Shown here: in pieces, positions 1 to 5,062 of the stretch
Position numbering within the stretch: position 1 is the first letter of the stretch
Layout: each line of letters opens with the position of its first letter
Assembly: GCA_030628325.1 (NCBI GenBank)
Contig: DAOVRB010000115.1
Coordinates: 1-5,062 of the forward strand
Origin: Methanomicrobiaceae archaeon
GTDB taxonomy: Archaea; Halobacteriota; Methanomicrobia; Methanomicrobiales; Methanomicrobiaceae
Length of the DNA: 5,062 nt
Direction: 5' to 3'
The notes under the pieces: model-generated
Seen by the model: the letters and a program-made list of their open reading frames with translations, nothing else
Told to the model about the DNA's origin: nothing
Databases searched by the model: none
Program-made: the position numbers and the translations under genes

Positions 1-1332
1 ATCTGATGCATCAATCATTTCCATGACAATACGTACATCTTCGGAATTCTGGACCTGAACAATCGGCTCGCTAATATCAGCAGGCGTAAATGCAACATGT
101 AATGTCATTACAATGAGAAATACTGACATAATTACAGCAACAACTGCTTTCCTGTCAGTCATCCTGTATACAGCGACAAAGATCATCGGAAGTAACTGGT
201 GAAGAATAAGCCATGGCACCTTCTCACCGATATATGCATAGACAGCAAATGAGATAACCATCCAGTATATACAAAACCGCATGAACTCTTTCTTTTTGTC
301 AGTCCCCGATATCCACGACATCCCTGATATAGATGTCAACCTGGCTGCTCTGGCTGCTCCGGCATCCTTTAACTGCTCTATACTAATCCGGACGATTGAA
401 TGGAAATCTTTTGCGACTTCCTGCGTCCTCCGTCCCCACGGGAATCTGATTTTCTTCCCGTCCATAATGAACTGCCCTGTTGCAAATACCGCAAGCAGGA
501 GTATTGGCAGCTCATAAAGGATACAAAAGAGAATATAAAAATACGGCGGCCCACCGAGACGCTCCTGCCTGTGCATAGAGGTCCAGTGTTCAATCGCCTT
601 AATCCAGCCATCAGCCAGAACTTCAGGATGATTACCAAACGATGAATATAATACTGCCATAATCCCCACAACAACAATAGTTGCGAGGATGAAATCACGC
701 TTCCAGTGAATTGGCAACTGGATTTTACCCTTCCAGACAAGATACACCAGAAATGAACCAAAAATCAGGAGAACAATCGGCATATTTTCTTTTGAAGACA
801 TACCAAGGCCTGCTGCAACCGCACCAACGAGCAGATGTCTGAATTTCCCATACTCAAGATAGTACAGCAGTGCAACCAGCAACAGAAGCGTAAAAAATAT
901 AATGAATATATCATTTCTCAGGAAACGGGAGAAATATACCATCTCCGGAGAGATTGCAATAAACAAGGCTGCAATAAGCGTCTGTTTTTTATCAAGATAA
1001 CCCAGCCGGTAAATCAGAAATACCAGAGGTATTAACAGCACACCAAGGATTGACGGGACTATCCGCCCTACCAGATCCGAGTCCCCGAATACCGAGAACA
1101 TCCCTGCAGTCACATAATAGAGCAACGGACCATGGAACATAGGGTCGTATTGATACACCCCTTCTGTAAGCAGTCTGAAAGAGAACCAGGCATGCACCGC
1201 TTCATCATGATGAAATAACTTCAGGTCCAGATTATACAGCCTGACAAAGAGCGATACCAGTAAAATAATTAAGAACAGCCTCTCAAAAGTGAGGTTTTCT
1301 CTTAATTTTGAGAAAAAATCAGCGGCTTTCAC
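1..1332 (-). CDS. TIGR03663/Agl23-like multi-spanning membrane protein, glycosyltransferase-39-like (C-terminus cut by the window edge)
   Basis: An open frame of 444 codons runs from a GTG at 1332 through the left edge with no stop. The start is chosen because AGGTG (1341-1337) lies 4 bases upstream and the frame begins directly after the rpsJ stop. The protein is strongly hydrophobic, with membrane segments near residues 18-36, 90-110, 117-130, 142-160, 167-198, 214-230, 264-285, 350-368 and 394-412. The first extracytoplasmic loop has HHDEAVHAW (41-49), with the Asp-Glu pair typical of GT-C enzymes of the dolichyl-phosphate-mannose transferase type. An RND triplet (139-141) and EKVPW (370-374) follow. 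A charged, Arg/Lys-rich stretch (about 292-349) is probably a cytoplasmic loop. I recognise the pattern as the TIGR03663 family, named flippase activity-associated protein Agl23 in current annotation. Its sugar donor and acceptor are unknown. It appears to be the last visible gene of the tuf-rpsJ unit. Confidence 0.8.
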   Translation of the reverse strand, partial: MKAADFFSKLRENLTFERLFLIILLVSLFVRLYNLDLKLFHHDEAVHAWFSFRLLTEGVYQYDPMFHGPLLYYVTAGMFSVFGDSDLVGRIVPSILGVLLIPLVFLIYRLGYLDKKQTLIAALFIAISPEMVYFSRFLRNDIFIIFFTLLLLVALLYYLEYGKFRHLLVGAVAAGLGMSSKENMPIVLLIFGSFLVYLVWKGKIQLPIHWKRDFILATIVVVGIMAVLYSSFGNHPEVLADGWIKAIEHWTSMHRQERLGGPPYFYILFCILYELPILLLAVFATGQFIMDGKKIRFPWGRRTQEVAKDFHSIVRISIEQLKDAGAARAARLTSISGMSWISGTDKKKEFMRFCIYWMVISFAVYAYIGEKVPWLILHQLLPMIFVAVYRMTDRKAVVAVIMSVFLIVMTLHVAFTPADISEPIVQVQNSEDVRIVMEMIDASD

Positions 1333-1341
1333 GCCGCACCT

Positions 1342-1650
1342 TCAGTTTTTAAGAATAATCTCAATGCCAATATCCTTTGGCACATGGATTCTCATCAACT
1401 GTCTGAGAGCACGCTCATCTGCATCAAGATCAATTAATCTCTTGTGAACGCGCATCTGCCAACGGTCCCAGGTAGCAGTTCCTTCTCCATCCGGACTCTT
1501 ACGGATAGGTACAATCAACTTTTTAGTTGGTAAAGGAACCGGGCCTGCCAGGTTTACGCCTGTACGCTCGGCAATTTCCTTTATACGATCACAAACCCCT
1601 TCAATTTTTTCAAAATCGGTTCCTGATAAGCGTATCCTGGCTTTTTGCAT
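1342..1650 (-). CDS. rpsJ: 30S ribosomal protein S10
   Basis: This 102-residue protein is ribosomal protein S10, a component of the 30S head that contacts 16S rRNA. The length matches the usual archaeal S10. Recognisable S10 stretches are KARIRLSGTD at the N-terminus, GPVPLPTKK near residues 36-44, and the RVHKRLIDL segment near residues 68-76, followed by the C-terminal IHVPKDIGIEI strand. The ATG at 1650 is preceded by AGGTGAT (1662-1656), an excellent match to the archaeal 16S 3' end, with 5 bases between. It lies 30 bases downstream of the tuf stop, the standard archaeal tuf-rpsJ arrangement, so it is almost certainly co-transcribed with tuf. An AT-rich stretch (1665-1674) in the spacer resembles a TATA box, but I do not call an internal promoter. 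Confidence 0.98.
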   Translation of the reverse strand: MQKARIRLSGTDFEKIEGVCDRIKEIAERTGVNLAGPVPLPTKKLIVPIRKSPDGEGTATWDRWQMRVHKRLIDLDADERALRQLMRIHVPKDIGIEIILKN

Positions 1651-1655
1651 TTTAA

Positions 1656-1662
1656 ATCACCT
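1656..1662 (-). promoter_or_regulatory. Strong ribosome binding site of rpsJ
   Basis: Reading on the minus strand, AGGTGAT stands 5 bases before the rpsJ ATG. It is complementary to the conserved 3' end of archaeal 16S rRNA (AUCACCU). It fixes the rpsJ start and supports an archaeal source. Confidence 0.85.
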
Positions 1663-1680
1663 AAAAATATATTTGAGAAA

Positions 1681-2958
1681 TTATCTCATCTGTTTCGGAG
1701 TAATGTCTATACACATTCCGGCTGCAATGGTTGATCCCATATCACGGATTGCAAACCTGCCAAGCTGTGGAATTTCCTTGATCTTCTCAATAACCATTGG
1801 CTGAACAGGTCTGAGCTTCACAATTGCAGCATCACCGGTCTTAAGGAAGGTTGGATTCTCTTCTTTTACCTGACCGGTACGTGGGTCAAGCTTCTTTAAA
1901 AGTTCAACAAATGTGCATGCAACCTGTGAAGTGTGGCAGTGGAACACAGGCGTGTAACCGACTGTCAGTGCACTCGGGTGGTGAAGAACCACAATCTGTG
2001 CGGTGAATTCCTCTGCAACAGTTGGTGGATCCCCTGCAGGACCACATACATCACCACGGCGGATATCGTTCTTGCCGATACCACGTACGTTGAATCCAAC
2101 GTTATCACCAGGCAGTGCCTCAGGCTGTTCTTCGTGGTGCATCTCAATGGACTTTACTTCACCTTCTTTGTTTGCAGGCATGAATGAAACTTTCATTCCC
2201 TTCTTCATGATACCTGTTTCAATACGGCCGACAGGCACGGTACCAATACCGGAAATAGAGTATACATCCTGAATTGGAAGACGGAACGGAAGGGTTGTCG
2301 GGAGTTCGGGTGCAACGAGTGTGTCAAGTGCCTGAAGAATTGTTAGACCTTTGTACCATGGAGTGTTCTCACTCTTGGATGCGATATTATCACCTACAAA
2401 AGCACTCATAGGGATGAAGTGAATATCAGCTGGTTTGTAACCGACAATCTTAATGAGATCGCTGACCTCCTTTACAACTTCATTGTAGCGCTCCTCAGAG
2501 TATTTAACCATGTCCATCTTGTTGATACCGATGATAAGCTGGTTAACGCCAAGTGTACGTAAAAGGAAGACATGCTCCTTAGTCTGCTCCATTGTGCCGT
2601 CAGGTGCAGCAACAACAAGAAGTGCTGCATCTGCCTGTGATGCACCGGTGATCATGTTCTTGACAAAGTCACGGTGCCCGGGGCAGTCTACAATTGTAAA
2701 GTAAAATTTCGGGGTGTCAAAACGCTTGTGTGCAATATCAATTGTAATACCACGCTCACGCTCTTCCTTCAGGTTATCCATAACCCATGCAAACTCAAAG
2801 GAGCCTTTACCCTTGGATTCTGCTTCTTTACGGTAGTTCTCGATGACGTGCGCCGGCACTGCACCTGTCTCAAACAGTAAACGACCGACAGTCGTTGACT
2901 TCCCGTGGTCGATGTGCCCAACCACGGCCATATTCATATGTGGCTTTTGTGCTGCCAT
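1681..2958 (-). CDS. tuf: Translation elongation factor 1 alpha (EF-1A, EF-Tu homologue)
   Basis: This 425-residue GTPase delivers aminoacyl-tRNA to the ribosomal A site. All GTP-binding motifs are intact: the P-loop GHIDHGKST (14-22), switch I RGITID (69-74) with its Mg-binding Thr72, DCPGH (91-95), NKMD (146-149) and SAF (185-187). Beta-barrel domain II covers roughly 224-315 and domain III roughly 318-425. The length and the insertion around residues 35-66 fit the archaeal/eukaryotic EF-1A type, not bacterial EF-Tu. The ATG at 2958 is preceded by GAGGT (2971-2967) with 8 bases of spacing. In many archaea this gene follows rpsL, rpsG and fusA. Here it heads its own unit, with a divergent gene upstream and a clear TATA box at 3041-3050. 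Confidence 0.99.
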   Translation of the reverse strand: MAAQKPHMNMAVVGHIDHGKSTTVGRLLFETGAVPAHVIENYRKEAESKGKGSFEFAWVMDNLKEERERGITIDIAHKRFDTPKFYFTIVDCPGHRDFVKNMITGASQADAALLVVAAPDGTMEQTKEHVFLLRTLGVNQLIIGINKMDMVKYSEERYNEVVKEVSDLIKIVGYKPADIHFIPMSAFVGDNIASKSENTPWYKGLTILQALDTLVAPELPTTLPFRLPIQDVYSISGIGTVPVGRIETGIMKKGMKVSFMPANKEGEVKSIEMHHEEQPEALPGDNVGFNVRGIGKNDIRRGDVCGPAGDPPTVAEEFTAQIVVLHHPSALTVGYTPVFHCHTSQVACTFVELLKKLDPRTGQVKEENPTFLKTGDAAIVKLRPVQPMVIEKIKEIPQLGRFAIRDMGSTIAAGMCIDITPKQMR

Positions 2959-3003
2959 AATCCAAAACCTCGATAATTATAAAGGGACGGTCGCAAACGC
3001 CCA

Positions 3004-3141
3004 ATCGTTTTGATACGAGTATTATACATTGGGAAACAATCTATATAAAACATTTCTCTGGCTGATGGAAAGCGTAAAATTTGTTGGTTTGAATCCAATC
3101 GACACCCTCATAACTTATTGATGTTTATCTATCAAAACGAT
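3004..3141. repeat. Pair of 12-base inverted copies of one motif in the divergent promoter region
   Basis: ATCGTTTTGATA at 3004-3015 is the perfect reverse complement of TATCAAAACGAT at 3130-3141. Read in the direction of each divergent transcript, both copies are the same sequence. The tuf copy sits at or just after the start site predicted from the TATA box. The other copy overlaps the ATG of the plus-strand gene. The placement would suit binding sites for a common regulator near the two transcript starts. No regulator is encoded in the window. Confidence 0.55.
3041..3050 (-). promoter_or_regulatory. TATA box of the tuf-rpsJ unit (possibly shared with the divergent gene)
   Basis: On the minus strand this reads TTTTATATAG, close to the archaeal TATA consensus, directly preceded by the purine-rich AGAAATG, a plausible TFB recognition element. 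Transcription would then start near 3015-3025, giving a leader of about 60 bases before the tuf ATG. Read on the plus strand, the same bases give TATATAAAA behind a purine-rich GGGAAACAA, so the box might also serve the gene at 3140. In that case the leader would be about 70 bases and would lack a ribosome binding site. The tuf assignment is the better supported one. Confidence 0.6.
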
Positions 3142-3442
3142 GAAGTCACTACTTTTTAACCGGAATGAAACAGGACAGAAAGTCACAGTCAAATGCGCAG
3201 ACGGTGAAGTGTCCGTATACAGCAAATGTGCGTACTGTAAGCACTGTCAGGGCGTTTTGGTAGGGAAACGTGTTATCCCCACCCCGCAAAAAGAAAAAAT
3301 TGCAGATGTAAGAAGAGGAGTCGCGTCTGATGAAGACCTGATGAATGCAGCTATGATGTTCAACACACTCATCCGCGACGGCAGCGCAATAATCTGCGAT
3401 GATGAAAAGGATTCCGGTTTCACTTCATCATACCAGTACTAA
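3140..3442 (+). CDS. Small Cys-rich protein of unknown function (CX2CX2C motif)
   Basis: This 100-residue soluble protein is one I do not recognise. The N-terminal part (about 5-45) looks like a small beta fold containing Cys19 and the cluster CAYCKHC (Cys30, Cys33, Cys36), followed by a Gly-Val-Leu-Val strand. Four cysteines in this arrangement could bind zinc or an iron-sulfur cluster, which is an inference only. A fifth cysteine lies at 86. Residues about 50-80 appear helical, and the C-terminus is Ser/Tyr-rich. There is no signal peptide or membrane segment. An in-frame stop at 3119-3121 leaves the ATG at 3140 as the only reasonable start. No ribosome binding site precedes it, and the weak AT-rich ATAACTTATT (3110-3119) is at the right distance for a leaderless message. 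The gene stands alone, divergent from tuf and convergent with the reductase. Confidence 0.75.
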   Translation: MKSLLFNRNETGQKVTVKCADGEVSVYSKCAYCKHCQGVLVGKRVIPTPQKEKIADVRRGVASDEDLMNAAMMFNTLIRDGSAIICDDEKDSGFTSSYQY

Positions 3443-3460
3443 CACACTAATATTTCGGGA

Positions 3461-3471
3461 TTTTTTATTTT
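3461..3471 (+). terminator. Oligo-T terminator of the small Cys-rich gene
   Basis: TTTTTTATTTT begins 18 bases after the stop codon at 3440-3442. Archaeal RNA polymerase commonly terminates at such U-rich runs without a required hairpin. The 13-base palindrome AACTATTATAGTT (3473-3485) follows immediately. Confidence 0.5.
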
Positions 3472-3636
3472 CAACTATTATAGTTACAAACGTCACTTTT
3501 TGAACTAATGTAAATCGAAAGTTTTCAAAAAAAACTTTCTAAAACAACGCCCTTCCACTGAAGGGCGGTGTGAATCGCGAAACGCGATTTACATTGGTTA
3601 TTTTAAAAAATACGTTCGGAACTATAATGAAGAAAA
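3468..3636. repeat. Nested palindromic element with about 50-base imperfect terminal inverted repeats
   Basis: The left arm (3468-3517) and right arm (3585-3636) are imperfect inverted repeats. ATTATAGTT(A/C)C(A/G)AACGT at 3477-3493 matches the complement of 3612-3628 at 15 of 17 bases. AATGTAAATCG at 3507-3517 matches the complement of 3585-3595 at all 11 bases, extendable to 15 pairs with one G-T. Inside are hairpin A (3517-3525 with 3531-3539, 9 pairs), hairpin B (3548-3555 with 3560-3567, 8 perfect pairs around CACT) and hairpin C (3569-3579 with 3583-3593, 11 pairs with one G-T, loop AAA). Hairpin C competes with the right arm. There is no coding frame in it and no clear target-site duplication. 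It lies between two convergent genes. It could be a miniature mobile element, a structured RNA or a bidirectional transcript end. Confidence 0.6.
3548..3567. other. Perfect 8-pair GC-rich hairpin
   Basis: CGCCCTTC and GAAGGGCG pair perfectly around a CACT loop. This is the most stable local structure in the convergent intergenic region and forms the core of the palindromic element. It is GC-rich within an otherwise AT-rich stretch, and no T-run follows it directly on either strand, so it is not a textbook terminator. Confidence 0.6.
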
Positions 3637-3665
3637 CCAGACTTTTTACTAAAAGTATGGTTTTC
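3632..3665 (-). terminator. Hairpin terminator of the sulfite reductase-like gene
   Basis: Starting 5 bases after the stop codon (3671-3673), an imperfect stem pairs 3632-3639 with 3658-3665 (8 pairs), then, past one mismatch, 3641-3646 with 3651-3656 (6 pairs), leaving a four-base loop. On the minus strand a run of six T follows at 3610-3605. The hairpin is clear. Its role as terminator is inferred from position, and its outer edge overlaps the right end of the palindromic element. Confidence 0.5.
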
Positions 3666-3670
3666 AGCTA

Positions 3671-4585
3671 TTATTTCTCTGGTTTCTCTGAATTGATCCC
3701 TTCAAGAATTTCTTTTTTAAACTTTTCAAAATGCAGGTCATCAAGCTGGTCAGAGAGCAGTCTGCCACTCCATGCACGTCTGTATATCCAGTATACAAGT
3801 TTCTCAATAACAGCCACCACTTCGTTCTCAGAACTGACTTCCACAAGCTCACGACCAAGCTGAGGGTGACGCCCACGCCGCCCTCCGACAGTTATTAAGT
3901 AGTGTAAATTTTCAGAGAGTATGATATCATACGGACACGACTGGATGCAGATCCCACACTGGACACATTTATCATCATTAATTACACAAGCCCCGTTTTT
4001 AAGGACAATTGCAGATTCACTGCAATATTCAACACATGTGCCACAACCGGTACAGAGACCGGGAACCCGTACAGGATTAATCCTGCCGACTATTCCTATT
4101 TCATTAAGAATAGGACTTGTACAGGCATAGGGACAGGCAGATACTGATATCCGTAACTTAACAGGCATTGTTTTCCCAAACAGCGCACTATCAAGACGTT
4201 TTGCAAGACCAATAGAATCGATATTCGCATATTTGCACCTCTCAGTGCCCGGGCAGGCAACAATATTTACAATTTCGTCACGTTCTGAGCCTATCGGAGT
4301 CCCGTTTTCCTCCAGATCCTTTGATATCTCCTCAATAACTCTCTGATCGACATGTGGTATCTCAACGGTCTGGCGTGTGGTCAGATGAACCTCACCGGTT
4401 CCGTATTTTTCAGCAATTTCAGCAAGACCGCGCATTTTTTCGCACGAAAGCACACCTGCAGGCATACGTGTCCTGACAGTACAATAATCAGAATCACGCT
4501 CGGTAATTACGCCTCCTTTCATGTGGACGCCATAATTATGAATCATTGTATAGCATTTCGGTTGTCCGGCAATAATTATATTCAC
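3671..4585 (-). CDS. Siroheme sulfite/nitrite reductase-like protein with two-cluster ferredoxin domain (methanogen Dsr-like type)
   Basis: The 304-residue frame is a single-chain redox protein of the nitrite/sulfite reductase superfamily. A ferredoxin-like half-domain (about 25-92) contains TVRTRMPAG and LTTRQ, the Arg-bearing segments that bind siroheme and the oxyanion. The coupled siroheme-[4Fe-4S] site is CPGTERC (Cys111, Cys117) plus CPYAC (Cys151, Cys155). An inserted ferredoxin domain (about 172-222) has two full CX2CX2CX3C sets: Cys178/181/184/188 and Cys207/210/213/217. The usual Pro after the fourth cysteine is Ser in the first set. A second, shorter half-domain ends the protein. 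This matches the small Dsr-like proteins of methanogens, which may reduce sulfite or nitrite. The true substrate is unproven. The start is uncertain: GTG at 4585 lacks a ribosome binding site, and ATG at 4546 (residue 14) or 4522 (residue 22) would keep all motifs. Confidence 0.9.
   Translation of the reverse strand: MNIIIAGQPKCYTMIHNYGVHMKGGVITERDSDYCTVRTRMPAGVLSCEKMRGLAEIAEKYGTGEVHLTTRQTVEIPHVDQRVIEEISKDLEENGTPIGSERDEIVNIVACPGTERCKYANIDSIGLAKRLDSALFGKTMPVKLRISVSACPYACTSPILNEIGIVGRINPVRVPGLCTGCGTCVEYCSESAIVLKNGACVINDDKCVQCGICIQSCPYDIILSENLHYLITVGGRRGRHPQLGRELVEVSSENEVVAVIEKLVYWIYRRAWSGRLLSDQLDDLHFEKFKKEILEGINSEKPEK
4573..4582 (-). promoter_or_regulatory. TATA-like box just inside the longest reductase frame
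   Basis: On the minus strand this reads AATATAATTA. A start site about 25 bases downstream would fall near 4550, a few bases before the ATG at 4546, which suits a nearly leaderless message beginning at residue 14 of the long frame. The match is moderate and AT-rich sequence is common here, so this is only a candidate. Confidence 0.3.
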
Positions 4586-4630
4586 TAAAACCGTGGATGA
4601 CTCGCGTTGTGCCAGGCACTGTTTGATGAC

Positions 4631-4659
4631 AAATCACAAAGTGATTTACATAGTAAATC
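4631..4659. repeat. Two overlapping, mutually exclusive hairpins between cobS and the reductase gene
   Basis: AAATCAC (4631-4637) pairs with GTGATTT (4641-4647) around AAA, and GATTTAC (4643-4649) pairs with GTAAATC (4653-4659) around ATA. Both stems have 7 perfect pairs and share 4643-4647, so only one can form at a time. The second stem lies 4 bases after the cobS stop and may mark its transcript end, although no T-run follows. The first stem and its following GATTTACAT resemble hairpin C of the palindromic element at 3569-3595. Confidence 0.5.
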
Positions 4660-4663
4660 TGTT

Positions 4664-5062
4664 TCAAAGCACAAATGAAAGGACGATTATCACTACCGCC
4701 CGGGTCACCTCATTTGTAGCACCAACCACATCACCGTTGACACCGCCAAAGAGATGATGGGCATTGACATACATCAGAAGCGCTGTCGCCAGTGCCGCAA
4801 TGAATGCAACAGCAATTGCAGATGGTGATACAGGCAGAAGAAACAGCGGCAGACAGAGAAGAAGTGATGCCGCAGGGAACCATGGTTTTACAAAACCATG
4901 TACATACGCGTGCATACCTTCCTTAAACGGCCTGCCTATTGTAATAAGAAAAGACATCGCCATTTTTGCAAGCACTTCCGAGACCAGTATGGCAACAGGT
5001 ATTGACGCAACAGAGAGGAGACCTGAAAAAGAGAGGATGAGAACAAGCGTCCCCGCCGCAAC
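4664..5062 (-). CDS. cobS: Adenosylcobinamide-GDP ribazoletransferase (cobalamin synthase), C-terminal part
   Basis: The frame is open from the right edge to a TGA at 4664-4666 and gives the last 132 residues. CobS proteins are about 250 residues, so roughly the N-terminal half lies outside. CobS is an integral membrane enzyme that joins adenosylcobinamide-GDP with alpha-ribazole or its phosphate, attaching the lower ligand in the last stage of cobamide synthesis. The diagnostic C-terminal motif is FGGVNGDVVGATNE (fragment residues 105-118), and EVLAKMAM (29-36) also fits the family. Hydrophobic segments lie near 3-27, 60-78, 81-99 and 119-132, consistent with the multi-spanning fold. Methanogens need a cobamide for the membrane methyltransferase Mtr. 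Downstream, 78 bases with hairpins separate it from the longest reading frame of the reductase on the same strand, so read-through is possible. Confidence 0.93.
   Translation of the reverse strand, partial: VAAGTLVLILSFSGLLSVASIPVAILVSEVLAKMAMSFLITIGRPFKEGMHAYVHGFVKPWFPAASLLLCLPLFLLPVSPSAIAVAFIAALATALLMYVNAHHLFGGVNGDVVGATNEVTRAVVIIVLSFVL

Noticed and set aside
378..761. 127-codon frame on the minus strand
   Set aside because: It lies in another frame of the TIGR03663-like gene, whose own frame is continuous and has a coherent membrane protein pattern.
1665..1674. TATA-like AAATATATTT between tuf and rpsJ
   Set aside because: A start from it would fall at the rpsJ ATG and discard the very strong ribosome binding site. 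Co-transcription from the tuf promoter explains the arrangement better.
1933..2272. Several open frames of 60-89 codons on both strands inside tuf
   Set aside because: They are by-products of the strongly conserved tuf coding sequence and show no recognisable protein features.
3086..3096. GGTTTGAATCC, similar to a tRNA T-arm, with TTGG/CCAA flanks
   Set aside because: No acceptor, D or anticodon arm can be found around it, so neither a tRNA nor a tRNA-derived attachment site is supported.
3121..3159. 12-codon ATG-to-TAA frame overlapping the start of the Cys-rich gene
   Set aside because: No ribosome binding site, very short, and the upstream sequence shows no sign of leader-peptide control.
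3443..3670. Possible CRISPR array or phage attachment site in the repeat-rich spacer
   Set aside because: The repeats are inverted and nested, not regularly spaced direct repeats. No cas or integrase gene is present in the window.
3570..3863. 97-codon plus-strand frame overlapping the 3' end of the reductase gene
   Set aside because: It begins within the palindromic element and is antisense to a well supported gene. Its Ser/Thr-rich composition is typical of a shadow frame.
4352..4588. 78-codon plus-strand frame antisense to the reductase N-terminus
   Set aside because: It opposes clear family motifs on the other strand and has no ribosome binding site or recognisable domain.

Overview
The window looks like a chromosomal segment from a methanogenic euryarchaeon, most probably of the Methanomicrobiales. 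The evidence is an archaeal-type EF-1A next to archaeal-type ribosomal protein S10, a ribosome binding site matching the archaeal 16S 3' end (AGGTGAT), a canonical archaeal TATA box, a small siroheme sulfite reductase-like protein of the kind common in methanogens, and a cobalamin synthase of the archaeal type. The order-level placement is inferred from recognising protein types, not from a search.

Layout. Positions 1-2958 are one minus-strand transcription unit read from right to left: tuf (EF-1A), rpsJ (S10), then, 9 bases after the rpsJ stop, a large multi-spanning membrane protein of the TIGR03663 (Agl23-like) glycosyltransferase-related family that runs off the left edge. A 181-base divergent intergenic region (2959-3139) carries the tuf TATA box and two inverted copies of one 12-base motif, one near each transcript start. 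To the right, on the plus strand, is a 100-residue Cys-rich protein (CX2CX2C) of unknown function (3140-3442).

A 228-base noncoding stretch between convergent genes (3443-3670) follows. It is filled by nested inverted repeats and hairpins that resemble either a degenerate miniature mobile element or an elaborate bidirectional transcript end. The minus strand then holds a siroheme/4Fe-4S sulfite reductase-like protein with an inserted two-cluster ferredoxin domain (3671 to about 4585). After a short spacer with two overlapping, mutually exclusive hairpins comes the C-terminal part of cobS (4664 to the right edge).

Functionally, tuf and rpsJ serve translation, and the TIGR03663-like gene is a plausible cell-envelope or glycosylation gene riding on the same message. 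The reductase and CobS are both linked to tetrapyrroles (siroheme and cobamide), but nothing in the sequence shows that they act together. The features most worth a second look are the palindromic element at 3468-3636, the shared 12-base motif in the divergent promoter region, and the unrecognised Cys-rich small protein. No complete new multi-gene system is evident.
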